64,000 bases of DNA. It comes from Faecalicatena fissicatena. GTDB taxonomy: Bacteria > Bacillota > Clostridia > Lachnospirales > Lachnospiraceae. The first letter of the stretch is position 1; every line of letters begins with the position of its first letter. The stretch covers positions 12,106 through 76,105 of the forward strand of contig LDAQ01000008.1 of the NCBI GenBank assembly GCA_001028025.1. The letters are read 5' to 3'. Under the pieces are notes generated by a model. The model worked only from the letters and a program-made list of their open reading frames with translations. It ran no database searches and was not told the DNA's origin. Positions 39,998 to 48,822 of the stretch are shown here, in pieces. Made by a program: the position numbers and the translations under genes.

Positions 39998-42616
39998 ATG
40001 GCAAAGAAGGAAAAGGTCGTAGTACCTGAGATTGTAGACAGCGTGGAAACACTCGAAGCAAAAATGAAAGCTATGCGTGAAGCACAGAAAGTATTTGCTA
40101 CTTTCACCCAGGAACAGGTAGATAAGATATTCTACGAGTCAGCCCTGGCCGCAAACAAGATGCGTATTCCGCTTGCGAAAATGGCAGTTGAAGAGACACA
40201 GAGAGGTATCGTAGAAGATAAAGTCATAAAGAATCACTATGCGGCAGAGTACATTTACAATGCCTATAAAGATACAAAAACATGCGGCGTGATCGAAGAG
40301 GATGCTGCATTTGGAATAAAGAAAATTGCAGAACCGATTGGTCTGGTAGCTGCAGTTATCCCGACAACCAACCCGACCTCAACAGCGATCTTCAAAACAC
40401 TGATCTGTCTGAAGACCAGAAATGCAATCATCATCAGCCCTCATCCGGCTGCAAAAGCATGTACAATAGAAGCGGCAAAAGTTGTTCTGGATGCAGCCGT
40501 AAAAGCAGGAGCTCCGGAAGGAATTATCGGATGGATTGATGTACCTTCTCTTGAACTTACAAATACAGTTATGAAGGATTCGGATATCATTCTTGCAACA
40601 GGCGGACCAGGAATGGTAAAAGCAGCTTACTCTTCAGGCAAGCCGGCACTCGGAGTAGGACCTGGAAACACACCTGTTATTATCGACGAGACAGCTGATG
40701 TTAAGATGGCAGTAAATTCCATCATCCATTCCAAAACATTTGACAACGGTATGATCTGCGCCTCTGAGCAGTCTGTAACAGTTCTGGACAGCATTTATGA
40801 GGAAGTCAAAAAAGAATTCGCTTACCGCGGATGCTACTTCCTGAAAAAGGGAGCAGAGCTGGATAAAGTTCGCAAGACGATCATTATCAATGGAGCATTG
40901 AACAGCAAGATTCCGGGCAGATCAGCTTATGAAATTGCAAAAATGGCCGGAGTGGATGTTCCGGAAAATACAAAGATCCTGATTGGTGAAGTAGAATCAG
41001 TCGACATCTCAGAAGAATTTGCACATGAAAAATTATCTCCCGTACTTGGTATGTATAAAGCAAAAACTTTTGATGAAGCTCTGGAAAAAGCGGCTCAGCT
41101 CGTGGCAGACGGAGGATATGGACACACAGCTTCTCTGTATATCCATCCGGCACAGGCAGAGAAAATTGCAAAACATGCAGCAGCTATGAAAACATGCCGT
41201 GTACTGATCAACACACCTTCTTCTCACGGCGGTATCGGCGACCTTTACAACTTCAAGATGGCTCCGTCTCTTACACTGGGATGCGGCTCATGGGGCGGGA
41301 ACTCCGTTTCTGAAAATGTTGGGGTAAAACACTTACTGAACGTTAAGACAGTTGCTGAGAGGAGAGAGAATATGCTTTGGTTTCGAACACCTGAAAAGGT
41401 TTACTTCAAGAAAGGCTGTATGCCGGTAGCACTGGATGAGCTTGGAACGATTATGCACAAGAAAAAAGCGTTTATCGTGACAGACTCCTTCCTTTACAAA
41501 AACGGCTATGTAGCTCCGATCGAAGCAAAACTGGATGAAATGGGAATTCAGCATACATGCTTCTACGAAGTAGCTCCGGATCCGACTCTGCAGTGTGCAC
41601 AAAAAGGTGCAGATCAGATGAGAGAATTCGAGCCTGATACCATTATCGCTCTGGGCGGCGGTTCCGCAATGGATGCAGCAAAGATCATGTGGGTAATGTA
41701 CGAACACCCGGAAGCAAACTTCGAAGATATGGCAATGGATTTCATGGATATCCGCAAGAGAGTATATACATTCCCGAAAATGGGAGAGAAAGCTTATTTT
41801 GTAGCAATCCCGACCTCTTCAGGAACAGGTTCCGAGGTAACACCATTCGCAATTATTACAGATGCAGAGACAGGCGTTAAATGGCCGCTTGCAGACTACG
41901 AACTGCTTCCGAACATGGCAATTGTGGATGTTGACAATATGATGACCCAGCCAAAAGGCCTGACAAGTGCTTCCGGTATCGATGTTATGACACATGCGAT
42001 CGAGGCATACGTATCCATCATGGCAACAGATTACACAGATGGCCTGGCAATGAAGGCTGTTAAGAGAGTGTTTGATTACCTTCCGTCAGCATATGAGAAT
42101 GGAGCAAACGATCCTTATGCACGTGAGATGATGGCAAACGCTTCCTGTATGGCAGGTATGGCCTTTGCAAATGCGTTCCTCGGACTGAACCACTCCATGG
42201 CACATAAACTGGGAGCTTTCCATCACCTTCCACACGGTGTTGCAAATGCTGTTCTCCTGACAGAGGTTATGAAATATAACGCAGTTGAGGCTCCGACAAA
42301 GATGGGTACATTCTCACAGTACCAGTACCCACATGCACTTGAAAGATACGCTGAATTAGGACGTTTTGCAGGATGCACAGGGAAAGACGACCAGGAAGTA
42401 TTCGACAACTTTGTTGCAAAACTGGAAGTATTAAAAGAGCAGATCGGAATTAAGAAAACCATCAAAGATTACGGCATTGATGAGAAGTACTTCCTCGATA
42501 CACTGGATGACATGGTAGAGCAGGCATTCAACGATCAGTGTACAGGGGCTAACCCGAGATATCCTTTACTGAAGGAAATTAAGGAAATCTATCTGAAGTG
42601 CTACTACGGCAAATAA
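39998..42616 (+). CDS. adhE: Bifunctional acetaldehyde-CoA / alcohol dehydrogenase AdhE
   Basis: An 872-residue fusion that reduces acetyl-CoA to acetaldehyde and then to ethanol, regenerating NAD. Residues 1-440 are the aldehyde dehydrogenase half with the nucleophilic Cys254 in GMICASEQS; residues 450-872 are the iron-dependent alcohol dehydrogenase half with ALGGGSAMDAAK, the GTGSEVTPFA region and the iron ligands around HSMAHKLGAFHHLPHG. AdhE proteins form spirosome filaments. GGGAGG precedes the ATG. It is a single-gene unit under its own promoter with a Rex-like site, fitting a strict fermenter. Confidence 0.98.
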   Translation: MAKKEKVVVPEIVDSVETLEAKMKAMREAQKVFATFTQEQVDKIFYESALAANKMRIPLAKMAVEETQRGIVEDKVIKNHYAAEYIYNAYKDTKTCGVIEEDAAFGIKKIAEPIGLVAAVIPTTNPTSTAIFKTLICLKTRNAIIISPHPAAKACTIEAAKVVLDAAVKAGAPEGIIGWIDVPSLELTNTVMKDSDIILATGGPGMVKAAYSSGKPALGVGPGNTPVIIDETADVKMAVNSIIHSKTFDNGMICASEQSVTVLDSIYEEVKKEFAYRGCYFLKKGAELDKVRKTIIINGALNSKIPGRSAYEIAKMAGVDVPENTKILIGEVESVDISEEFAHEKLSPVLGMYKAKTFDEALEKAAQLVADGGYGHTASLYIHPAQAEKIAKHAAAMKTCRVLINTPSSHGGIGDLYNFKMAPSLTLGCGSWGGNSVSENVGVKHLLNVKTVAERRENMLWFRTPEKVYFKKGCMPVALDELGTIMHKKKAFIVTDSFLYKNGYVAPIEAKLDEMGIQHTCFYEVAPDPTLQCAQKGADQMREFEPDTIIALGGGSAMDAAKIMWVMYEHPEANFEDMAMDFMDIRKRVYTFPKMGEKAYFVAIPTSSGTGSEVTPFAIITDAETGVKWPLADYELLPNMAIVDVDNMMTQPKGLTSASGIDVMTHAIEAYVSIMATDYTDGLAMKAVKRVFDYLPSAYENGANDPYAREMMANASCMAGMAFANAFLGLNHSMAHKLGAFHHLPHGVANAVLLTEVMKYNAVEAPTKMGTFSQYQYPHALERYAELGRFAGCTGKDDQEVFDNFVAKLEVLKEQIGIKKTIKDYGIDEKYFLDTLDDMVEQAFNDQCTGANPRYPLLKEIKEIYLKCYYGK

Positions 42617-42673
42617 GCCTTTCAAACTTTTACTGACAGACTCCGTATCATGCGGGTCCGTGGATATAGCAAT

Positions 42674-42751
42674 AAGGTATACCCAAAGGGCGCCACGTAA
42701 CACATGCCCTGCGGCGGTTCTGCAGCAAAGCAGCAGAACAAGGTGTACCTT
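42674..42751 (+). repeat. Y-shaped 78-bp repeat, copy downstream of adhE
   Basis: Outer arms AAGGTATACC (42674-42683) and GGTGTACCTT (42742-42751) enclose two hairpins: AGGGC/GCCCT around a CACGTAACACAT loop and TTCTGC/GCAGAA around GCAAAGCA. It is the best preserved copy of the family at 10077 and 36295. Confidence 0.8.
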
Positions 42752-42775
42752 TTGGATATAAATTTTTTCTCACTA

Positions 42776-42809
42776 TTAAGAGCGTGGTGCATTAGCGCCA
42801 CGCTCTTAA
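42776..42809 (+). terminator. 15-bp hairpin downstream of adhE
   Basis: TTAAGAGCGTGGTGC pairs with GCGCCACGCTCTTAA (one G-T pair) around ATTA. There is no T-run, so termination is uncertain; it could stabilise the adhE mRNA end. The region to 43069 holds nothing else but a promoter. Confidence 0.5.
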
Positions 42810-42994
42810 AATTAATAAAGTCCCGGAAAACTCCTAGGCTTTTTTGCTTGATTGAAGCCAAGTGGGGAGTGATCATGCGGAAGAAACCCCAATAAAACCC
42901 GGATTCTGTAGTATTACAATAATTGTCAAATGATTAACAATAAAATGAGCGAAAAAAAGATAGTTAAAAAATGCACAAAATTCTTCTGGAGGTC

Positions 42995-43023
42995 TTACAT
43001 TGCCCAAAAAGTTGTAGTATAAT
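42995..43023 (+). promoter_or_regulatory. Promoter of the phosphotransferase gene
   Basis: TTACAT (42995-43000) and TATAAT (43018-43023) with a 17-base spacer. Confidence 0.65.
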
Positions 43024-43069
43024 AAAACCAACTTAAAAAGAGCGGCAACAAAATCAGGAGGTATAGCAT

Positions 43070-43825
43070 ATGAAACTGGAAGAAAAGAGTTTAATCGTAG
43101 AACGTCCTTATAAGAAAGTTTACAAATGTGATGACAGTGTTGTTAAAGTATTTGAACCGACGCACCCCAAATCAGACATATTTAACGAGGCACTGAATAC
43201 AGCCAGGGTAGAAGAGACCGGCCTGGATATTCCAAAAGTAAAAGAAGTAACACAGGTTGACGGCAAATGGGCGCTTGCAATTGAATACAAAGCAGGAAAG
43301 ACTCTGGAAGACATGATGGAAGCGGACAGCAGCAACCTGGAAAAATACATGGAAGACTTCGTAGACCTGCAGCTTACAGTGCACGCAAAGACCGCCCCTC
43401 TGCTGAATAAACTGAAAGATAAACTGTCCCGTCAGATTAACGGTCTGAAAGATCTGGATGCCACAACAAGATACGAACTGCTCACAAGGCTGGAAAGCAT
43501 GCCGAAGCACAACAAAGTCTGCCACGGCGACTTCAACCCAAGCAACGTAATCGTAGGAAAGAACGGCAAGATGACAGTCGTGGACTGGGCACACGCAACC
43601 CAGGGCAACGCCAGCGCAGACGCTGCCATGACCTATCTCTTATTTGCATTAAAAGACCAGAATGCAGCAGACCTGTACCTGAAGCTTTTCTGCAAAAAGA
43701 GCGACACCGCAAAACAATACGTACAGCAGTGGCTGCCGATCGTAGCGGCGGCACAGCTCACGAAAGATAACGAACTCGAAAAAGAATTCCTAATGAAATG
43801 GATCGATGTGATTGATTATCAGTAG
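43070..43825 (+). CDS. Aminoglycoside phosphotransferase-family kinase
   Basis: A 251-residue protein of the APH/choline kinase fold. The catalytic loop is VCHGDFNPSNVIV (His152, Asp154) and the metal-binding aspartate is Asp172 in VVDWAHAT. The N-lobe is short (KKVYKCDDSVVKVFE). The substrate is unknown: these proteins phosphorylate small hydroxyl compounds, and drug resistance should not be assumed. CAGGAGG lies before the ATG. It has its own promoter and is followed by giant palindrome copy 2. Confidence 0.85.
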   Translation: MKLEEKSLIVERPYKKVYKCDDSVVKVFEPTHPKSDIFNEALNTARVEETGLDIPKVKEVTQVDGKWALAIEYKAGKTLEDMMEADSSNLEKYMEDFVDLQLTVHAKTAPLLNKLKDKLSRQINGLKDLDATTRYELLTRLESMPKHNKVCHGDFNPSNVIVGKNGKMTVVDWAHATQGNASADAAMTYLLFALKDQNAADLYLKLFCKKSDTAKQYVQQWLPIVAAAQLTKDNELEKEFLMKWIDVIDYQ

Positions 43826-43844
43826 GGGGTGTTCAGGAGGGGGC

Positions 43845-44214
43845 GCTAAGTAAAAGGTGTGTCTGTTTCCCCCGCAGGGAATGTGCATGCCGTTTCAAAC
43901 TCCTGTCCACTTGCTGAGAATCCGTAAGAGAAAAAACAGGGAACAGGGAGGGTGCTTGCCGCAGTTGGCCCGAATGCCGATGCATTCGCGCCGCCGGCGG
44001 CAACAGAATTTGTTTTGAAAACAAATTCTGCCCTCCCTGTTCCCTGTTTTTTCTCTTACGGATTCTAGCGCGCGTTCTATGGAGTTTCGAAACGGCATGC
44101 ACATCCCCTGCGGGGGAAACAGACACACCTTTCACTTAGCTGGACGCATCCGGCCGGAAATTAAAAACCCCTACCGGGGAGGAATCCGGACGGTGGCGGT
44201 GGATCGGGCTGGAT
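43845..44214 (+). repeat. Giant palindromic element copy 2 (forward orientation)
   Basis: Palindrome 43845-44140 (296 bp). The 52-bp basal stem (43845-43896 with 44089-44140, two mismatches) is extended by AAACTCC/GGAGTTT after a bulge. The internal loop is TGTCCACTTGCTGA (43904-43917) against TAGCGCGCGTTCTAT (44066-44080). The second stem is 35 bp and perfect (43918-43952 with 44031-44065). The tip has a 48-nt hairpin (43956-44003, apex CGAT at 43978) and a 27-nt hairpin (44004-44030). The conserved outer block is at 44184-44214, 44 bases beyond. It lies directly after the phosphotransferase gene; its ends lack the GCCTGAYGG seen in the other copies. Confidence 0.9.
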
Positions 44215-44428
44215 GGGAGGGAGATGATAGGCGTAAGGAATCACTTTGAAGGCGTTTGGTGACCCCTCCATTAAACTTTGATTCAATCTTAGCAATTATT
44301 AAAGTATTACGTTGCGGCCTGTCCTTAGGGCTACTTGCAGCCGCCAGCCCCTAAGCAATGCATGCCGCGAGCGGCACAATAGCTGTCCATACTTTTTCCC
44401 AATACGTACTGGGGAAAGTATACTTCCG

Positions 44429-44800
44429 CATATCCAGCTCAATCCGCTGTCACCGCCGAGGTTCCTCACGTATTCGATTTTACCTGCCGACTGGATGAAG
44501 CCCAGCCTGACGGAAATGGGGAGGGGATCGGAGCGGGAGAACAGAAGACGGGGGCTGGATGTATAGAACGCACGGTTTAGAAGTCCTTACGCAGAAGGAG
44601 CTGTCCATGAGGGATGGAAAGTGATTTTCCAAATCACTTTCCAGTACAACTTAAACGAGAAAGCATCAGGCTTTCTCGTTGCTTGTTGCACGTGCCCTCA
44701 TGGACAGCTCCTTGTGCGTTAGGACTTCTCCGTAAGTGGGTTACATCCTGCCCCCGTCTTCTGTTCTCCCGCTCCGATCTCCTCCCCATTTCCGTCAGGC
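44429..44800 (-). repeat. Giant palindromic element copy 3 (reverse orientation)
   Basis: Palindrome 44505-44800 (296 bp). The 51-bp basal stem (44505-44555 with 44750-44800, one mismatch) continues as GGATGTA/TACATCC. Internal loop: TAGAACGCACGGTTT (44564-44578) against CCGTAAGTGGGT (44730-44741). The second stem is 35 bp with two mismatches (44579-44613 with 44695-44729). The tip has a 27-nt hairpin (44615-44641) then a 48-nt hairpin (44644-44691, apex ATCA at 44665). The outer block is 44429-44461. Orientation is opposite to copy 2, so the two outer blocks face each other across 214 bases. The cell-wall hydrolase gene ends 40 bases beyond. Confidence 0.9.
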
Positions 44801-44840
44801 GGACCTTACCTAATCACCAGCTAACACCGATTACAAACCG

Positions 44841-46022
44841 CTACCAGCTTGGGAAGAAGAGGTTGTTTCCGATGTTGACTCCCGGCCTCCCCGCTGTTCC
44901 TGCGTAGAGGAAGTAGTAGCAGTCTGAGACTGCGGCCAGGCGTGCTCCGTTGATGGCATCCTGGGCTACAGTGTATGCCAGGTCACTTGCTCCGCGCTCA
45001 AGTACGGCATCCAGACGGCCTGACCATACAGGCTCGAACTGTCCGCCGGCGTAGACGACATCTGTGATGGAATTTGGGAAGATCGGGCTGTTTACACGGT
45101 TCATGATTACTGTTGCTACGGCGAGCATGGAATCGTAATCGTGCATGGCTTCACAGTCCAGTATTGCGGCAAATACGTCCAGATCACTTCCTGATGCATT
45201 GGTGGCACCGCCGTTTACTACGGTATCGTCATAGCCGCCACCGTCGCTTCCGCCTCCGGAATCATTGCCTCCGGAATCATTGCCTCCGGATGGAGTATTT
45301 CCGGGATTATTATTGTCATTTGTGCTGTTATTACCGCTGTTGGGAGTCTGAGTGGAAGCGTTGTTTGCTGCGACTTTCGCTGCGGCCTCTGCGGCCAGTT
45401 TTGCGGCTTCCTCCTCCCTCAGTTTTTTAAGCTGTTCATGAAAGGCATTCAGATCGGTTGATGTTGCATCTGCCTTCAGGACTAGTTCTTCCCTGCGGTT
45501 TTCCAGGCTTTTCTGGAGGTCCTTCATGGAATCCTGCTGAGCCTCCAGCGTAACTTTCCTGTCAGAAATCTCCTTTTGCGTGTCCTGCAGAGTCTGGAGC
45601 ATGCTGCGGTCATATTTACTGATGTTCTGTATAAAGTCCGCTTTATTCAGAAAGTCGGTCAGGTTGTCCGCTGAAAAAAGCATCTCCAGGAGTGTTGCGT
45701 TGCCGGTTTCATACATATACTTAATACGGGATTTCATATCTTCGTATTGTTGTGCTTCGTTTGCCTCTGCTTCAGCTAAGGAATCTTTTGTCCTCTGGAT
45801 CTCACCGTTGGTAATTTCAACCTGCATCTCAGTTGTAGATATCTCATCACTTATTGCCACAAGCTCCTGGTTGATACCTTCAAGCTGGGATTGCAGATCA
45901 GAAGTTTTGCTTTCGAGACTTTCTGCATCTTCAGCGTGCGCTGGAAAAACAGAAAGCACCAGTACAAGAGAACAGATAAATACTGCAATGGCCTGTCCTC
46001 TGCGTTTTAAGCGCAATCTCAT
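44841..46022 (-). CDS. Secreted cell-wall hydrolase with PcsB-like coiled coil
   Basis: A 393-residue exported protein. A basic N-terminus and hydrophobic stretch form a signal peptide ending near AHA (residue 30). Residues 33-215 are a long coiled coil similar to PcsB/EnvC regulators, then a low-complexity Asn/Gly/Ser/Asp linker (about 225-285). The last 105 residues match the SleB-type Hydrolase_2 domain: DLDVFAAILDCEAMHDYDSM with the probable catalytic Glu, and VIMNRVNSPIFPNSI. It likely cuts peptidoglycan in growth or sporulation. It converges on the palindromic copies 2 and 3 and is divergent from the HAD gene. Confidence 0.9.
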   Translation of the reverse strand: MRLRLKRRGQAIAVFICSLVLVLSVFPAHAEDAESLESKTSDLQSQLEGINQELVAISDEISTTEMQVEITNGEIQRTKDSLAEAEANEAQQYEDMKSRIKYMYETGNATLLEMLFSADNLTDFLNKADFIQNISKYDRSMLQTLQDTQKEISDRKVTLEAQQDSMKDLQKSLENRREELVLKADATSTDLNAFHEQLKKLREEEAAKLAAEAAAKVAANNASTQTPNSGNNSTNDNNNPGNTPSGGNDSGGNDSGGGSDGGGYDDTVVNGGATNASGSDLDVFAAILDCEAMHDYDSMLAVATVIMNRVNSPIFPNSITDVVYAGGQFEPVWSGRLDAVLERGASDLAYTVAQDAINGARLAAVSDCYYFLYAGTAGRPGVNIGNNLFFPSW

Positions 46023-46142
46023 ATTCTACAATTCCTTTCTCAATTGATTTGCCCTGATATTATACTATAAATTGCTTTATTAAGCAAATTTTGATAGAAT
46101 AAGTTATAAAAAATTAAGAGAAACGTGAGGAGCTGGCAGGTG

Positions 46143-46988
46143 ATGAAACAGCAGATAAAAATGATTGGTCTGGATTTGGACGGTACGCTTTTGAATGATA
46201 AAAAAGAGCTGCTGCCATATACAAAACAGGTATTGGAGGAAGCGGTTGATAAAGGAATTGTCGTACTGATGGCTACAGGAAGACCATTTACGGGAATTCC
46301 GGAGGAGTTAAGATATTTTCCGGGCATCCGTTATGCGCTTACGGCGAATGGGGCAAGAGTGATTGATGTACAGGAAGAGAGAATATTGATAGAACGCCTT
46401 CTTCCAATAGAAAAAGCAAAGAAAGCATTGGAAACTCTGCGAAAATATGATACATTACAAGAAGTGTACTTCGATGGACAGGGGTATGCAGATGAGGATA
46501 AGCTGAATGCTATCAGCCGTTACCACCATAATCCGCATATGTGGGACTATGTGCGTAAAACCAGAAAAGCAGTGCCGGATGTTATGGCGCTTACACTGGA
46601 AAGGTACAGGGATATGGATAAGATGCAGGCGCTGTTTGCCAATATGGAAGACAAAGCAGCCGCATGGAGTGATCTGGAACAGCAGGAGGGAATCGTACTG
46701 GTCAGTTCACTGGGATATAATATAGAAATAAATGCTGCCGGAGTCAACAAGGGGACCGCGCTGGTTGAACTGGGCGGGATGCTTGGAATCAGGCGCGAAG
46801 AGATTATGGCGTGCGGTGACGGTGACAATGACATTGAGATGGTAAAAGAAGCCGGATTTGGCGTTGCAATGGGCAATGCAGAAGACGAGGTAAAGGCCGC
46901 TGCGGATTACATAACACTTTCGAATGAAGAAGAGGGGGCGGCGAAGGCCATTGAAAGATTTGCTCTAAGAGGAGGATACGTATGTTAG
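46143..46988 (+). CDS. Cof-type HAD-superfamily phosphatase
   Basis: A 281-residue HAD hydrolase. The nucleophile motif is MIGLDLDGTLLND (residues 6-18), motif II is MATGRPF, and the C-terminal motif GDGDNDIEMVKEAGFGVAMGNA marks the Cof/YidA subfamily with a C2B cap. These enzymes dephosphorylate sugar phosphates or cofactors; the substrate here is unknown. ATG 46143 is preferred, with GAGGAG upstream; a GTG at 46125 is the upper limit. It overlaps uppP by seven bases. Confidence 0.9.
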   Translation: MKQQIKMIGLDLDGTLLNDKKELLPYTKQVLEEAVDKGIVVLMATGRPFTGIPEELRYFPGIRYALTANGARVIDVQEERILIERLLPIEKAKKALETLRKYDTLQEVYFDGQGYADEDKLNAISRYHHNPHMWDYVRKTRKAVPDVMALTLERYRDMDKMQALFANMEDKAAAWSDLEQQEGIVLVSSLGYNIEINAAGVNKGTALVELGGMLGIRREEIMACGDGDNDIEMVKEAGFGVAMGNAEDEVKAAADYITLSNEEEGAAKAIERFALRGGYVC

Positions 46989-47809
46989 AAGCTTTAAAGG
47001 TAATTGTACTGGGGATTGTAGAAGGTATTACCGAATGGCTGCCGATCAGCAGCACGGGACATTTGATACTTGTAGAAGAGTTTGTAAAACTGAAGATGAC
47101 AGACGATTTTATGTCTATGTTCAATGTGGTCATCCAGCTGGGGGCAATCCTGGCGGTTGTTGTCATCTATTTCCACAAACTGAATCCTTTTTCAGATACT
47201 AAGACGCATAAACAGAAGATGCTGACTCTCCAACTGTGGGTCAAGGTACTGATTGCATCGGTTCCGGCGGCGATTATAGGACTTTTGTTTGATGATTTTA
47301 TTGATGCACATTTGATGAATTATGTAGTAGTGGCTATTACACTGATCCTGTATGGTGTAGCGTTTATCGTGGTGGAAAAAAGGCACGAACATGTCAAACC
47401 GGCAGTAAAGAGGCTGTCTGATCTGACGATCCCGATGGTCCTGATTATTGGCTGCTTTCAGGTGCTTGCACTGATACCGGGAACCTCACGGTCGGGTGCC
47501 ACGATCATCGGCGGACTGCTGATTGGAGCTGCAAGAGGCGTAGCGGCGGAATTTACATTTTTCCTGGCCATTCCGGTCATGTTCGGTGCAAGTTTCTTAA
47601 AGATTATAAAGTTTGGTTTCCATTTTACCGGCATGGAGGTGTTCCTGCTGCTGCTTGGATGTGTGATCTCCTTTGTGGTATCCATATTTGCAATTAAGTT
47701 CCTGATGCAGTACATAAAGAACCATGACTTTAAGGTTTTTGGATATTATAGAATTGTACTTGGAATCATCGTACTGCTCTACTTTGGAATGACTGCACTA
47801 TTTGCATAA
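46982..47809 (+). CDS. uppP: Undecaprenyl-diphosphatase UppP (BacA)
   Basis: A 275-residue membrane enzyme that recycles undecaprenyl pyrophosphate in cell-wall synthesis; related proteins confer bacitracin tolerance. The two conserved motifs are GITEWLPISSTGH (about 15-27) and PGTSRSGAT (about 165-173), with seven to eight membrane segments. AAGAGGAGG upstream lies inside the HAD gene, which it overlaps. A terminator follows at 47860. Confidence 0.97.
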   Translation: MLEALKVIVLGIVEGITEWLPISSTGHLILVEEFVKLKMTDDFMSMFNVVIQLGAILAVVVIYFHKLNPFSDTKTHKQKMLTLQLWVKVLIASVPAAIIGLLFDDFIDAHLMNYVVVAITLILYGVAFIVVEKRHEHVKPAVKRLSDLTIPMVLIIGCFQVLALIPGTSRSGATIIGGLLIGAARGVAAEFTFFLAIPVMFGASFLKIIKFGFHFTGMEVFLLLLGCVISFVVSIFAIKFLMQYIKNHDFKVFGYYRIVLGIIVLLYFGMTALFA

Positions 47810-47859
47810 AAACAAAAGCGCAGTGGTTCGGATTTTACCGGAAAGAACAGAGATTTAAT

Positions 47860-47891
47860 ACGGGGAGGGCTGTAAGAGCCATCCCCGTTTG
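47860..47891 (+). terminator. Terminator after uppP
   Basis: ACGGGGA (47860-47866) pairs with TCCCCGT (47882-47888); an inner GGCT/AGCC stem extends it, then TT. The U-run is short. Confidence 0.65.
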
Positions 47892-47941
47892 CTATATACA
47901 AATTTCTTTATGGAATATTAAGGGAAATACGGCGCATAGTC

Positions 47942-47969
47942 TTGTTTTTTACAGAAAACATGATAAAAT
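47942..47969 (+). promoter_or_regulatory. Promoter of the amino-acid ABC transporter operon
   Basis: TTGTTT (47942-47947) and TAAAAT (47964-47969) with a 16-base spacer, 57 bases before the binding-protein start. Confidence 0.55.
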
Positions 47970-48025
47970 ATAAAAATAATGTGTATGATTATGCATAACA
48001 ATGTAAATTGGGAGGAAACGAAAAA

Positions 48026-48808
48026 ATGAAAAAGAAAGTTATTAGCTTATTATTAGTCGCAGTATGCGTATTTTCAATGGCTGCATGCGGATCTAAGAAG
48101 GAAGACAGCAGCACGGGGGATTCAGGAGATGCCACTAAGAAGGAAAAACTGGTTATGGCTACAAATGCAGAGTTCCCGCCGTATGAATTTTATGAGGGGA
48201 AAGATGTTGTAGGTATTGATGCCGATATCGCGGCTGCAGTAGCTGAGGAGATGGGCATGGAGCTGGAGATTGAGGATATGGCATTTGACTCTATCATTAC
48301 AGCAGTAACAAGCGGAAAGGCAGATATCGGTGCGGCAGGCATGACCGTAACAGAAGACCGTCTGGAGAACGTAGATTTTACTGATACATATGCAACTGCA
48401 ACACAGGTTATTATCGTAAAAGAGGACAGCGCCATTACAGGGCCGGACGAGCTGAATGGAAAGAAAATCGGTGTGCAGCTCGGAACAACAGGCGATATCT
48501 ATGCTGATGATATCGAAGACGCAACTGTAGAACGTTACAACAAAGGATTTGAGGCTGTTCAGGCACTGCAGCAGGGCAAGATTGATGCGGTAGTTATTGA
48601 CGGAGAGCCTGCAAAGGAATTTGTAAAAGAAGCAGAGGGCCTGAAGATCCTGGACGAAGCATTTACTGAAGAAGAGTATGCAATCGCAGTTAAAAAGGGA
48701 AATGACGAACTGAAAGAAAAGATTAATGATGCACTGGCTAATCTGAAAGATTCCGGAAAACTGGATGAAATCGTAGCTAAATATATCAGCGCTGACAGTG
48801 CAGAATAA
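48026..48808 (+). CDS. Amino-acid ABC transporter substrate-binding lipoprotein
   Basis: A 260-residue lipoprotein: signal peptide with lipobox FSMAAC (Cys21) and a Ser/Asp-rich linker, then a type II periplasmic-binding fold. TNAEFPPYEFYEGKDVVGID and the GAAGMTVTEDR stretch are typical of polar amino-acid (His/Gln/Arg/Cys) binding proteins. ATG 48026 follows GGGAGG. It is first in an operon with permease (15 bases on) and ATPase. The specific amino acid cannot be read from sequence. Confidence 0.94.
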   Translation: MKKKVISLLLVAVCVFSMAACGSKKEDSSTGDSGDATKKEKLVMATNAEFPPYEFYEGKDVVGIDADIAAAVAEEMGMELEIEDMAFDSIITAVTSGKADIGAAGMTVTEDRLENVDFTDTYATATQVIIVKEDSAITGPDELNGKKIGVQLGTTGDIYADDIEDATVERYNKGFEAVQALQQGKIDAVVIDGEPAKEFVKEAEGLKILDEAFTEEEYAIAVKKGNDELKEKINDALANLKDSGKLDEIVAKYISADSAE

Positions 48809-48822
48809 AAGAGGATACGATT

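Noticed and set aside
43070..43825. Antibiotic resistance call for the APH-family gene
   Set aside because: The fold family is broad and nothing indicates an aminoglycoside substrate.
44312..44907. Open frames inside giant palindrome copy 3 and its flank
   Set aside because: They run through inverted-repeat arms and have no ribosome sites; both strands are open only because of GC-rich arms.
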